Below, in pieces: positions 9,640 through 18,481 of a stretch of 64,000 nt of DNA; position 1 is the first letter of the stretch; each line of letters opens with the position of its first letter. The translations under genes were made by a program, and so were the position numbers. The DNA is from Streptomyces sp. TLI_171 (GTDB lineage Bacteria; Actinomycetota; Actinomycetes; Streptomycetales; Streptomycetaceae). The stretch lies in NCBI RefSeq assembly GCF_003610255.1, contig NZ_RAPS01000001.1:372001-436000 (forward strand), read 5' to 3'. Under the pieces are notes generated by a model. That model searched no databases. It was not told the DNA's origin and saw nothing but the letters and a program-made list of their open reading frames with translations.

Positions 9640-10395
9640 ATGGAGCTGCCCGAACCGCCCTCCCACCTGGTCGAACGGGTGCACGGCCTGGCCGAGCTGG
9701 ATGAGTTGGTGGTCGACTGCCGTGCGTGTCCGCGCCTGGTCGAATGGCGCGAGGAGGCGGCCCGGGTCAAGCGCCGGGCGTTCCAGGACCAGGAGTACTG
9801 GGCGCGCCCGATCCCCGGTTTCGGCCCGTCGGACGCCCGCCTGGTGCTGGTCGGCCTCGCACCGGCCGCGCACGGCGGCAACCGGACGGGGCGGATCTTC
9901 ACCGGAGACCCGTCCGGCGACCTGCTGTACGCCTCGCTGCACCGCCTGGGCCTGGCCAACCGCCCGCAGTCCGTCTGGCGCGACGACGGCCTGCGGCTGC
10001 ACGGCGTGCGGATCACCGACCCGGTGCGCTGCGCCCCGCCGGAGAACAAGCCGACCAACGCCGAACGCGACACCTGCCGCCCGTGGATCGTCCGCGAACT
10101 CGAGTACCTGCGTCCCACCGTCCGCGCCGTGGTCGCCCTCGGCGGCTTCGCCTGGCAGGCCGTGCTGCCCGCCCTCGCCGCCTCCGGCTGGCAGGTGCCG
10201 CGCCCCAGGCCGGTGTTCGGCCACGGCGCGCACGCCGTGCTGCCGGCCGCCGACGGCGGGCCCGCGCTGCACCTGTTCGGCTGCTTCCACGTCAGCCCGC
10301 GCAACACCTACACCGGCCGGCTCACCCCCGCGATGGTGGACGAGTTGCTGCGCACGGCCGCCGTCGCCGCCGGCCTGGACCCGGCGATGTCCTGA
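9640..10395 (+). CDS. uracil-DNA glycosylase, family 5-like (UdgB)
   Basis: A 251-residue DNA-repair glycosylase that excises uracil and related deaminated bases. Motif A GLAPAAHGGNRTGRIF (about residue 71) lacks the Asp of family 1 enzymes, as in UdgB. Cysteines at CRAC (residue ~28), VRCAPP and the C-terminal region match the 4Fe-4S ligands of thermophilic and actinobacterial UDGs, and HVSPRN is the motif B-like loop. No ribosome-binding site is visible; TAGGAT ends six bases before the ATG, suggesting a leaderless message. Confidence 0.85.
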   Translation: MELPEPPSHLVERVHGLAELDELVVDCRACPRLVEWREEAARVKRRAFQDQEYWARPIPGFGPSDARLVLVGLAPAAHGGNRTGRIFTGDPSGDLLYASLHRLGLANRPQSVWRDDGLRLHGVRITDPVRCAPPENKPTNAERDTCRPWIVRELEYLRPTVRAVVALGGFAWQAVLPALAASGWQVPRPRPVFGHGAHAVLPAADGGPALHLFGCFHVSPRNTYTGRLTPAMVDELLRTAAVAAGLDPAMS

Positions 10396-10573
10396 CGGGG
10401 TGTCAGAACCCCGCCAGGACCGCTGCTGCCGGCACCGCGCCGAACACCGACCTGCGACTCGCAGCCCGCCTGCACGGACGCCGAGGTCCGCGGCCCGGAC
10501 GGGCTCCCCGTCCGCTCCCGGGGTCCCCGGGCCGCCGACCGCGGGGGCTCCGAGCGGGGCCGGGAGACGGGCG

Positions 10574-11437
10574 CTATGCCTGCCGCAGGCGTTTCGGGCG
10601 GCGGGCGGCCTGTTCCCAGACCTCGGGCAACAGCTCGCGGGCGAAGGCGAGTTCGGCGACCTGGCGGCCGTAGAGCACGCCGTAGCCGAAGCCGCCGTCG
10701 GACAGTGCGCGGACGGTGTTGCGGGCGATCACCGCGTCCTGGTGGCGGCCGAGCACGTCCTGCAGGGCTTTCATCCGGCGGGTGAAGCCGCGGGCGGGGC
10801 GGCCGGCGCTCTCGCCGGCGTAGCGGGCGCGTTTGGCGGCCTTGCGGGCGTCGTGCAGGGCGCGTTCGAGGGCCGGGCCGTCGGGGGTGCGGCGGGCGGC
10901 GGCGACGCGTTCGGCGGTGCGGCGGTGTTCGCGGCGCAGCGTGCGGGTGATCTCGCGTCCGGCGGGCTTGGCGGCGCGGGAGTTCAGCGGCGGGTCGGCG
11001 GCGAGCGCGGTGAGGGTGGCGAGCAGGCGGCGGAAGCGTTCGCTGTCGAGGGCGGCGAGTACCTGCGGTCGGGCTTCGCGGGTCTCGCGGGTGTTCCAGG
11101 CGGCGAGTTCGGCGAGCACCCGGTCGCGGTCCGCCCCGGCGGGCAGTTGGCGGGCCTGGGTGATCAGGCGCTCGCCGAGGACTTCGGCGTCCCGGGCGTG
11201 GCCGAGGGCGCGGCCGAGCCTGCGCAGTTCGTCCTCGGTGCCGGTGTGGTCGCCGTGGAGGTGGCGGCGGTGGGTGCGCAGGGCGCTGCGCAGGCGGCGG
11301 GCGGCGATCCGCATCTGGTGGACGGCGTCGGGCCGCTCGGCGCGGACGTCGGGTTCGAGGGCGGCGAGCCGGGCGGTCTGGGTGCGCAGGCGTGCGGTGA
11401 GGACGTCCCCCGCGCTGCCGCCGATCCGGTGTGCCAC
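10574..11437 (-). CDS. CHAD domain protein
   Basis: A 287-residue all-helical CHAD protein. The conserved pattern is clear: HQMRIAARRLRSALRTHR near residue 35, the second histidine/lysine block ALHDARKAAKRARYAGES near 195, and FTRRMKALQDVLGRHQDAVIA. CHAD domains bind inorganic polyphosphate through their many Arg/Lys residues. GTG at 11437 is favoured because GAAGGA precedes it. No adjacent CYTH/polyphosphate kinase gene is present. Confidence 0.85.
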   Translation of the reverse strand: MAHRIGGSAGDVLTARLRTQTARLAALEPDVRAERPDAVHQMRIAARRLRSALRTHRRHLHGDHTGTEDELRRLGRALGHARDAEVLGERLITQARQLPAGADRDRVLAELAAWNTRETREARPQVLAALDSERFRRLLATLTALAADPPLNSRAAKPAGREITRTLRREHRRTAERVAAARRTPDGPALERALHDARKAAKRARYAGESAGRPARGFTRRMKALQDVLGRHQDAVIARNTVRALSDGGFGYGVLYGRQVAELAFARELLPEVWEQAARRPKRLRQA

Positions 11438-11643
11438 GTCGCCACGTCCTTCCGTGCTCTCCAGGGTAGGCCCGCGTTCCGGGGTTCCGGAGGCGCGCCG
11501 CGCCGGTCCTCGCGGGTGCGGCTGCCCGGCGCGGCGCGGTTCACACACCGGCGGTGCGCTGACGTCCCGTCACCCCGGCCGGGTTCGACCTCGCCGTCTC
11601 CGGGGCGGCTCGGACTTCCTGCCGGCACGGGCCTGACGGTGGG

Positions 11644-13098
11644 TCAGCTGCTGTCGCCCGGGTGGTGGACGGTGAGGTCGCCGTAGCCGGCCAGCGCGGC
11701 GGCCAGGTCGCCGGGGCGGTTGCGCAGCGTGGAGTCGAGGAAGGCGAGGGTGGTGGAGGCGACCAGGTGCGGGGGGCGGGTGCGGCCCAGGGAGCCGACG
11801 ACGGAGGGGACCGGCGGCAGGTAGAGGGGGGCGTCCATGAAGCTGAGGTGGGCGGTGCCGGGGAGGGTGAGCCGGTAGCTGGTGGCGGTGCTGAGTCGCA
11901 GGACCTGGGTGAGGCGGGGGAGGTAGCGCGGGTCGGTGCCGGGGCCGATGGCTTGGGTGAGTGCGAGGGCCGGCTGGTGGTAGGGGAGCATGGCGGGGTC
12001 GCGGGGGTAGCCGTCGAGGTCGATGACGGCGGTGAACCGCGGGTCCTGGCGGGCTGCTTGGAGGGCGGCGCCGCCGCCGAGGGAGTGGCCGGTGGCGGCG
12101 GCCCGGTCGGTGTCGAGGCGTCCGGTCAGCGGGTCGGTGTTCTCGCCGCGGTCCAGGGCGCCGAGCCGGGTGAGGACGAAGCTGAGGTCGGCGGCCCGGA
12201 TCGCGGTGGTCTCGGCGGCCCGCCGGTCGTCCTCGGCGTCGTCGCCGGTGGTGGCGAGGGTGGTGGTGACGGTTCGGCCGTCGGTGAGGACGACGGCGGC
12301 GGAGTCGTACGGGTGGTCGAGGGCGGCGACCAGGTAGCCGTGGCTGGCCAACTCCTCGGCCCAGGCGGTGTTCTGGGTGCGCACGCCGCCGAGTCCGGGC
12401 GAGAACAGCACGACCGGGTAGCGGGCGCCGTCGTCGGCCACCGGGGCGTCGGGGACGGCGTGGGTGCGGGCCGCGGGGACGCCGTCGAGCAGGACTCCGG
12501 GGAGGCCGGCGTAGCGGGCGAGGGCGGCGGCGACGGTGCGCGCCTCCTGCGGGGTGCGGCCGAGGTACTGGGCGCGGGGCGTGCCGGCGGGGCTCTGCCG
12601 GGCTGGGTACCAGAGTTGGACCACGACGGTGCGCCGGTCGGCGGGGTCGGGGGTGGCGGTCTCGGGCCGGTCCTGGTCGGTCCACTGCAGGACGCGGGTG
12701 CCGACCGGGTAGGGGCCGCTGGGCGTGGGGAAGTCGGGGACGGGGAACGCCCAGGCGGCCACCGGGCCCGCGGCCAGCAGGCCGAGGCAGGCCGCCGTGC
12801 CCGGCAGCGCGAGCCACCAGCGGGCCCGTCGGGCCGGCCGGCCGGTGCGGCGGCGGATCAGCGGCGCGACGGCGAACGGCAGCGCGAGGGCGGCGCCGGC
12901 CAGCACCGGCAGCAGTTGCCAGCGCAGACCGGTCACGCCGAGCAGGGCGGCGCACAGGGCGAGGCCCGCACCGGCCGCGAGGGTGACGGGCGGGCGGGCG
13001 GCGGGCGGGAGCCAGCGGGCCACGACCAGCAGGGCGGCGGCCAGCAGGGCGAGGATTTCCAGGGGGGACAGCTGGGGTCCCGGGATGATCTCGGTCAC
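11644..13098 (-). CDS. membrane-anchored alpha/beta hydrolase (PAF-acetylhydrolase-like)
   Basis: A 484-residue protein with four N-terminal membrane helices (about residues 10-115) and an extracytoplasmic alpha/beta-hydrolase domain. The domain matches the platelet-activating-factor acetylhydrolase/dienelactone hydrolase group: oxyanion segment VVLFSPGLGGVRT, nucleophile elbow GHSLGGGAA, Asp in IDLDGYPRD and His in GTAHLSFMD. It probably cleaves short acyl esters at the cell surface. The GTG at 13098 has GAGGAT seven bases upstream; the frame upstream of it encodes only low-complexity sequence. It diverges from the two-component system. Confidence 0.78.
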   Translation of the reverse strand: MTEIIPGPQLSPLEILALLAAALLVVARWLPPAARPPVTLAAGAGLALCAALLGVTGLRWQLLPVLAGAALALPFAVAPLIRRRTGRPARRARWWLALPGTAACLGLLAAGPVAAWAFPVPDFPTPSGPYPVGTRVLQWTDQDRPETATPDPADRRTVVVQLWYPARQSPAGTPRAQYLGRTPQEARTVAAALARYAGLPGVLLDGVPAARTHAVPDAPVADDGARYPVVLFSPGLGGVRTQNTAWAEELASHGYLVAALDHPYDSAAVVLTDGRTVTTTLATTGDDAEDDRRAAETTAIRAADLSFVLTRLGALDRGENTDPLTGRLDTDRAAATGHSLGGGAALQAARQDPRFTAVIDLDGYPRDPAMLPYHQPALALTQAIGPGTDPRYLPRLTQVLRLSTATSYRLTLPGTAHLSFMDAPLYLPPVPSVVGSLGRTRPPHLVASTTLAFLDSTLRNRPGDLAAALAGYGDLTVHHPGDSS

Positions 13099-13366
13099 CC
13101 GGCCATCCTCGGCGCGGGGTGCCGGCCGCCACATCGGCCGCGGGTCTGCACCGTGTCCGACCGGAGTGGCAGGCGGACCTGCCGGTTCGGCGGGCTGCGC
13201 TGCGACCCCGGGGGGAAGCGGGACTCCTCCTCCGGTCGGACGCCGGCCGGGCACCCTCGGCCGCCGGGATCATGCGTGGACCGTGCTGCGCGGCCTACGG
13301 TGGCAGGGCCGTGGCGCGACCGGTCGCGCCACGGGCACCATGACGCCGGATCAGCAGGGGTGTGGG

Positions 13367-14590
13367 ATGACCGAGGCGGCCGCCGGAACGGACCGTGCCC
13401 GTCCGGGGCGTTCCCGGGCCCGGTCCGGCGGGCGGGCGGCGCGCACCGTCCGGGGCTGGTGTTCCCGGCCGCCGACCGTGGCGCGGGACGCGCTGCTGCC
13501 GGTGCTGTTCCTGGTGCACATCGTGGCCGCCCGGGGGCTGCCGGTGGCCGTCGCCCTGACGGCCGCTCTCGCGCTGCCGCTGGCGTGGCGGCGCCGGGCT
13601 CCGCTCGCCGTGTTCGGCGCGGTGGTGGCGGCGGCCTTCGTCCAGTGGCTGCTGGACGTGCAACTGCCGGCGGACGTCGCCCTGTTGGTGGCGCTGTACA
13701 CGGTGGCCGCGCACGCGGGGCGGCGGGCGGCGTTGGCCGCCGCCGGCGTCGTGCAGGCGGGGGCGCTGGCGGCCTGCCTGCGTTGGGCCGCGGACGGCGC
13801 GTTCCTGACCCTGTTCGTCGCGGTGAGCGCTTCGGTGGTCGCCGCCACCGTCCTCGGCGTCAACGCCCGGACCACCCGCGCCTACCTGGCGGCGGTCCGG
13901 GAGCGGGCCGCCCGCCTGGAGCAGCAGCAGGACCAGCAGGCCCGGTTGGCGGTCGCCGAGGAGCGGGCCCGGATCACTCGGGAGATGCACGACATCGTCA
14001 CCCACAACCTGTCCGTGATGGTCGCGCTCAGCGACGCCGCCGGCTACGCGCAGCACCGCTCCCCCGACCGGGCGACGGCCGCGATGCGGCAGATCTCCGA
14101 GACCGGCCGGCAGGCGCTGACCGACATGCGGCGTTCGTTGGGCGTGCTGCGGGCCGACGAACCGGACGCGGCCCGCCACCCGCTGCCGGGGATCGCCCAA
14201 CTGGGCGCGCTGGCCGAGCAGATGTGCGCGGCGGGGCTGCCGACCCGGCTGGAGGTCGAGGGCGATCCCACCGGTGTGCCGGCCACCGCGCAGCTGACGG
14301 TCTACCGCCTGGTCCAGGAGTCCCTGACCAACGCGCTCAAGCACACCTCGCCCGGCACCCGCGCGAGCGTCCGGGTCGGGTGCGCGGCCGGGTCGGTCAC
14401 CGTGGACGTCGTCGACACCGGTGCGGGACCGGGCGGTTCCGCCGCCGCGCCGTCCGGTCACGGGCTGGCCGGGATGCGGGAGCGCGCGGCCGCCTACGGG
14501 GGGACGCTGCGGGCCGGGCCGCTGCCGGGCGGCGGCTGGGGCGTCGGCGCCCGCCTCGACCTCACCGCCTGCGGGGCGGCGTCGGCATGA
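13367..14590 (+). CDS. NarL-type sensor histidine kinase
   Basis: A 407-residue membrane kinase. Four to five hydrophobic helices (about residues 43-165) form a sensor without a large extracellular loop. They are followed by a coiled HisKA_3 region with the phospho-acceptor His208 in ITREMHDIVTHNLSVM. The ATPase domain shows the N box (QESLTNALKH) and G boxes (VVDTGAGPG, GHGLAGMRERAA). The ATG at 13367 follows AGGGGTG; an in-frame ATG at 13340 lacks such a site. Its stop overlaps the next start by four bases (ATGA), so kinase and regulator are translationally coupled. Confidence 0.88.
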   Translation: MTEAAAGTDRARPGRSRARSGGRAARTVRGWCSRPPTVARDALLPVLFLVHIVAARGLPVAVALTAALALPLAWRRRAPLAVFGAVVAAAFVQWLLDVQLPADVALLVALYTVAAHAGRRAALAAAGVVQAGALAACLRWAADGAFLTLFVAVSASVVAATVLGVNARTTRAYLAAVRERAARLEQQQDQQARLAVAEERARITREMHDIVTHNLSVMVALSDAAGYAQHRSPDRATAAMRQISETGRQALTDMRRSLGVLRADEPDAARHPLPGIAQLGALAEQMCAAGLPTRLEVEGDPTGVPATAQLTVYRLVQESLTNALKHTSPGTRASVRVGCAAGSVTVDVVDTGAGPGGSAAAPSGHGLAGMRERAAAYGGTLRAGPLPGGGWGVGARLDLTACGAASA

Positions 14591-15249
14591 CGGTGCGGGT
14601 GCTGATCGCCGACGACGAGGCGCTGCTCCGGATGGCGTTCGGCATGGTGCTGGAGGCCCAGCCCGACCTGGCGGCGGTCGGCGAGGCCGCGGACGGCGCC
14701 GAGGCGGTGCGCCTGGCCGGGGAGTTGCAGCCCGACGTCGTCCTGATGGACGTCCGGATGCCGGGCGTCGACGGGATCGAGGCGACCCGGCAGGTGCTGC
14801 GGGTCTCCCCGCGGAGCAGGGTGCTGATCCTGACCACCTTCGACCTCGACGCGTACGCCTTCGCCGGGTTGAGTGCCGGGGCGTCGGGCTTCCTGCTGAA
14901 GAACACCAGGCCGGAGGAGTTGCTGACGGCGATCCGCAGCGTGGCCGTCGGCGATGCGGCGCTCTCCCCGCGGATCACCGGCCTGCTGCTGGAGCGGTTC
15001 CGCCCTCAGCTTCCGGGTGCCGGGGATACGCGGCACGGCGAGCAGGTGCGGCGCCTCACCGCCCGGGAGCGCGAGGTGCTGGTGGAGGTCGGCCGCGGCC
15101 TGTCCAACGCGGAGATCGCGGCCACCCTGCACCTGGCGGAGGCGACGGTGAAGTCCCACCTGGGGCGCGTGCTGCAGAAGCTCGGGCTCCGCGACCGGAT
15201 CCAGGCGGTGGTCTTCGCCTACGAGAGCCGCCTGGTCCGCCCGTCCTGA
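14587..15249 (+). CDS. NarL/FixJ response regulator
   Basis: A 220-residue response regulator. The receiver domain has the acidic pair DD (residues 9-10), phospho-acceptor Asp55 in VVLMDVRMPG and the switch lysine in FLLKNTRPEE. The C-terminal LuxR-type helix-turn-helix (about residues 152-215) reads LTAREREVLVEVGRGLSNAEIA. It is the partner of the coupled kinase. Streptomycete pairs of this kind often control an adjacent membrane function, but the divergent hydrolase is only a positional candidate target. Confidence 0.9.
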   Translation: MTVRVLIADDEALLRMAFGMVLEAQPDLAAVGEAADGAEAVRLAGELQPDVVLMDVRMPGVDGIEATRQVLRVSPRSRVLILTTFDLDAYAFAGLSAGASGFLLKNTRPEELLTAIRSVAVGDAALSPRITGLLLERFRPQLPGAGDTRHGEQVRRLTAREREVLVEVGRGLSNAEIAATLHLAEATVKSHLGRVLQKLGLRDRIQAVVFAYESRLVRPS

Positions 15250-15277
15250 CGCCGACCCGCGGCGTCGGTCCCGGTCC

Positions 15278-16258
15278 TCAGGCGTTCTTCGGGGCGAGTC
15301 CGCGCTCCGCGAGCCAGGCGAACTGCTTGGGCGGGGTGGAGGCGTAGCCGCCGCCGTGGTCGGCGAACTGCCAGACCTCGATCTCGGCGGGGCCGGCGTA
15401 GCGGTGGTAGGCGGCGTACACGGTGGAGGGCGGGCAGACCGGGTCCATCAGGGCGACGCTGAACAGCGCCGGGGCGGTGGCGCGGGGGGCGAAGTGGACG
15501 CCGTCGAAGTAGTCGAGGGTGGCGAAGGTCCGCTCCTCCTGGTCGCGGCTGTGCCAGCGCAGGTACTTGACGATCTCGGGGTAGGGGCCGTCGCCGGCCG
15601 TGCGGACGGCGCGCCGGAAGTGGCAGAGGAAGGGGACGTCGCTGAGCAGGGCGGCGACCTGGTCGGGGGCGAGGGCGGCGACGGCCAGGGCGAGGCCGCC
15701 GCCCTGGCTGCCGCCGGAGACGACGGCGCGGGCGGGGTCGGTGCCGGGAAGCTGCGGGAGGGCGTCGAGGGCGCGGACGCAGTCGGTGATCAGGCGGCGG
15801 TAGTAGTGGTTGCGGGGGTGGTCGATGCCGCGGGTCAGGAAGCCTTCGGCCCACTGGGTGCCGTCGCCCTGGCCGCGGTCGGGGGTGTCGTGGCCCTGGC
15901 CGCGGCTGTCGACGACCAGGTGGGCGTAGCCGGCGGCGGGCGGGAGGAGGTGTTCGCCGGGCAGGCCGCGGCCGCCGCTGTAGCCGAGGTACTTGACGAT
16001 GACGGGAAGCGGTTCGCGGGTGGCGTGCGGGAGCAGCAGCCAGGCGGCGACGGGTTCGCCGTTCCAGCCGGGGAAGCGGACGTCGTACGCGTCGAAGGCG
16101 GTGAGGTGGGTGTCGGTGCGCAGCTCGGCGGTGACGGGAGTGTCGTGGCGGCGGGCCTCGGCGAGGGTGTCGGCCCAGAACGCGTCGAAGTCGGCGGGGG
16201 CGCTCAGGGTGGGCCGGTAGCTCTGCAGGTCGTCGAGGTCGAGGTCGGTGAGCGGCAC
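15278..16258 (-). CDS. AXE1-family acetyl (xylan/oligosaccharide) esterase
   Basis: A 326-residue cytosolic carbohydrate esterase of the CE7/AXE1 family (acetylxylan esterase / cephalosporin-C deacetylase). The nucleophile elbow is SGGSQGGG with Ser184; Asp272 in LMDPVCPPS and His301 in ADHGGG complete the triad; RGQGHD near residue 119 is the family signature. CE7 enzymes deacetylate small sugars and oligosaccharides, and the lack of a signal peptide agrees with action after import. It is last in the leftward sugar operon. Its GTG is six bases after the GH95 stop, with the ribosome site AGGAG inside the end of that gene. Confidence 0.87.
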   Translation of the reverse strand: MPLTDLDLDDLQSYRPTLSAPADFDAFWADTLAEARRHDTPVTAELRTDTHLTAFDAYDVRFPGWNGEPVAAWLLLPHATREPLPVIVKYLGYSGGRGLPGEHLLPPAAGYAHLVVDSRGQGHDTPDRGQGDGTQWAEGFLTRGIDHPRNHYYRRLITDCVRALDALPQLPGTDPARAVVSGGSQGGGLALAVAALAPDQVAALLSDVPFLCHFRRAVRTAGDGPYPEIVKYLRWHSRDQEERTFATLDYFDGVHFAPRATAPALFSVALMDPVCPPSTVYAAYHRYAGPAEIEVWQFADHGGGYASTPPKQFAWLAERGLAPKNA

Positions 16259-16264
16259 GGCGGT

Positions 16265-18481
16265 TCAGCTCCTGGGGAGTTCGAGGTGCAGGGGGGTGTC
16301 CTGGCCGGCTCGCAGGGCGAGGCGCTGCGGCGGCCGGTCGGGGTCGGCGCCGAGGTGGACGGTGACCGTGCGGTCGGTCTCGGAGCTCAGCCTGACAGTG
16401 AGTTGACGTTCCGTCAGGTTCCAGCTCAGTTCGGCGACGGTGACCCGGCAGCGGGTGCGCAGGCCGCGGACGGTGCCGTGCGGCAGGTGCGGCGGCGGGG
16501 CGGGCAGCAGGACGATGCGCTCGGGGGTGGACTGCAGCAGGGCTTCGATCAGGACGCCGGGCAGGGTGTGCGCGGCGTCGGCGTTGTAGACGTCGAGCCG
16601 GGGGTAGTGCGAGCTCATCAGCGAGGGGTGGAAGTACGCGCCGTGCAGGACGGCGTCGAGGGCTTCGCCGAGCAGGTCGGGGTCGCCGAGACGGGCGGCG
16701 ATCAGGGCGCGGTGCAGGTGGCCGTGGGCGGAGTGGTTCTCGCTGCCGCGCAGCTGCAGGGCGCGGTGGGCGGCGTCGGCGAGCGCGGGCGTGTCGAGCG
16801 GGTTGATCTCGTCGAGCGGCCAGACGGGGTGGAGGTGGCTGAGGTGCCGGTGCTGCTGGTTGTCCTCGGCCCCGGGCCAGGCCCATTCGGCCAGTGCTCC
16901 CCGGGAGTTGATCCGGTACGGGGGCAGCCGGTCGGCGAGCTGGTGGTGGCCGGTGGCGGTGAGGGTGTGGCGGGCGGCGGCCAGGTCCATGGCGGCGTTG
17001 ACGCTGATCGGGCTGTCGGCGGCCAGCGGGGTGTTCTCGGGTGAGTAGGAGGGGACCAGGAGGAGCCTGCCGTCGGCGTCGGTGCGGGTGAGGAAGGCGC
17101 GGTAGAAGGCGGCGGTCTCGGCGAGGGCGGGCCGGACCAGCTGCTCGGCGAGTGCGGGGTCCTCGGTGACGGCGAGGTGGTCGAGCAGGGGGTGCAGCAG
17201 CCAGTGGGCGCCGGCGGTCCACAGGTGCAGCGGGTAGTCCTCGCTGTAGTGGTAGGCGTGGCCGGAGCGGCCGTCGGTGTGGGCGGGCGCGACCAGTCCG
17301 GGCAGGCCGAACAGCCGGGTGGCGTTGGCCCGCCAGTCGTCCAACTGGCGGGCGACGAACGCGGCGTGGGCGGCGCTGACCTCGGGGAGGGCGGCCACGG
17401 CGGCGGCGGCGATCTGCAGGTTGAGGTTGGCGTCGCAGGTGAGGGCGCCGCTCCAGGCGGTGTCCCAGGAGCCGGTCCAGATGCCGGTGAGGCGGGGCGG
17501 CAGGATCCCGGAGGCGGACAGCAGGTGGTACCGTCCGGCGTCGAACAGCCGCTCCAGCAGGGCGGCTTGATGTGCCGTCGGGTCGGCGAGCAGCGCTGAG
17601 CCGGGCAGGGCGCGGTGTTCCTCGGGTGCGTCCAGGTCGAGGGTGACGCGGTCGTAGGCCGTGGTGTGCAGGGCGCAGTGGCGGTCCAGCAGTTCGTCGA
17701 AGGCGAGGTCGGGGGGCGGTTCCGGAAGCCCGCCGTCCTCCCAGGGGTGGATGCGGGTGAGCAGCAGCAGTTCGGCGCAGCCCTCGGCGCGGACGGTGGC
17801 GCCGTCGATCCGCAGGGTGCCGCCGGTGGGCCGCAGGTGGGTCCGACCGGTGTAGCCGAAGCCGGAGTCGCCGGGGTAGCGGACGTCGGTGCGCAGCACC
17901 GCGCCGCCGTCCGGGCGGTGCTCGGCGACGGTGCTGACGTCCGCACCGTCGGGTGCGCCGGGCAGGTGCCAGTCGTGCGACACCTCGATCGCCGCGGCGC
18001 CGCTCTCCCGGTGGACCACCAGGTCGTCGGCGCGCGACACGAAGGTCTGCTGACCGCCGGGGCGGACGGTCACCACCCCGGTGCGGTAGTCGACCTCGCG
18101 CCGGTAGTCGGCCGCGAGCCGGGGTCCGACCTCGCGCCGGTCTCCGCCCGGGACCGGGCCGGAGCGGCGCAGGCGGACGGCGAACGCGGGGTGGAACGGC
18201 CGCACCCACTGCAGCGGGCCGATGTGCGGGGCGACGGCGGCGCGGGCCCGTCCGGCCAGCACCTCGTCCCGCAGCTGCTCCAACTCCTCGGCCAGCTGCG
18301 GTGCGCGGGCGCGTTCGCCGCCGTTGGGGCGGACCAGCAGGTGGTGGTTGACGACGATCCGTTCGTCGACGCCGTCGCCGTGCACCATGGCGCCGTGGCG
18401 GCCGTTGCCGGTGAGCAGCGCGTCCTCCCAGCGCGCGGCGGGGGCGGGCTCCCAGCTGCCGCGGCGGCGGGCGCCGTTCAT
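16265..18481 (-). CDS. GH95-type glycoside hydrolase (predicted alpha-L-fucosidase)
   Basis: A 738-residue protein with GH95 architecture: N-terminal beta-sandwich (about residues 10-240), linker, (alpha/alpha)6 barrel (about 280-610, with TGIWTGSWDTAWSGALTCDANLNLQ, PSYSPENTP and AHGHLHRAL), and a C-terminal beta domain. GH95 enzymes remove terminal alpha-1,2-linked L-fucose (or L-galactose), for example from xyloglucan side chains. There is no signal peptide, so it is cytosolic. Its ATG overlaps the GH42 stop by four bases (ATGA). Assignment to fucose rather than galactose is inference. Confidence 0.75.
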   Translation of the reverse strand: MNGARRRGSWEPAPAARWEDALLTGNGRHGAMVHGDGVDERIVVNHHLLVRPNGGERARAPQLAEELEQLRDEVLAGRARAAVAPHIGPLQWVRPFHPAFAVRLRRSGPVPGGDRREVGPRLAADYRREVDYRTGVVTVRPGGQQTFVSRADDLVVHRESGAAAIEVSHDWHLPGAPDGADVSTVAEHRPDGGAVLRTDVRYPGDSGFGYTGRTHLRPTGGTLRIDGATVRAEGCAELLLLTRIHPWEDGGLPEPPPDLAFDELLDRHCALHTTAYDRVTLDLDAPEEHRALPGSALLADPTAHQAALLERLFDAGRYHLLSASGILPPRLTGIWTGSWDTAWSGALTCDANLNLQIAAAAVAALPEVSAAHAAFVARQLDDWRANATRLFGLPGLVAPAHTDGRSGHAYHYSEDYPLHLWTAGAHWLLHPLLDHLAVTEDPALAEQLVRPALAETAAFYRAFLTRTDADGRLLLVPSYSPENTPLAADSPISVNAAMDLAAARHTLTATGHHQLADRLPPYRINSRGALAEWAWPGAEDNQQHRHLSHLHPVWPLDEINPLDTPALADAAHRALQLRGSENHSAHGHLHRALIAARLGDPDLLGEALDAVLHGAYFHPSLMSSHYPRLDVYNADAAHTLPGVLIEALLQSTPERIVLLPAPPPHLPHGTVRGLRTRCRVTVAELSWNLTERQLTVRLSSETDRTVTVHLGADPDRPPQRLALRAGQDTPLHLELPRS

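Noticed and set aside
11662..15249. A 1,195-residue rightward open frame
   Set aside because: The first ~970 codons are low-complexity Gly/Val/Arg sequence opposite the PAF-AH-like gene; only the response regulator from 14587 is real.
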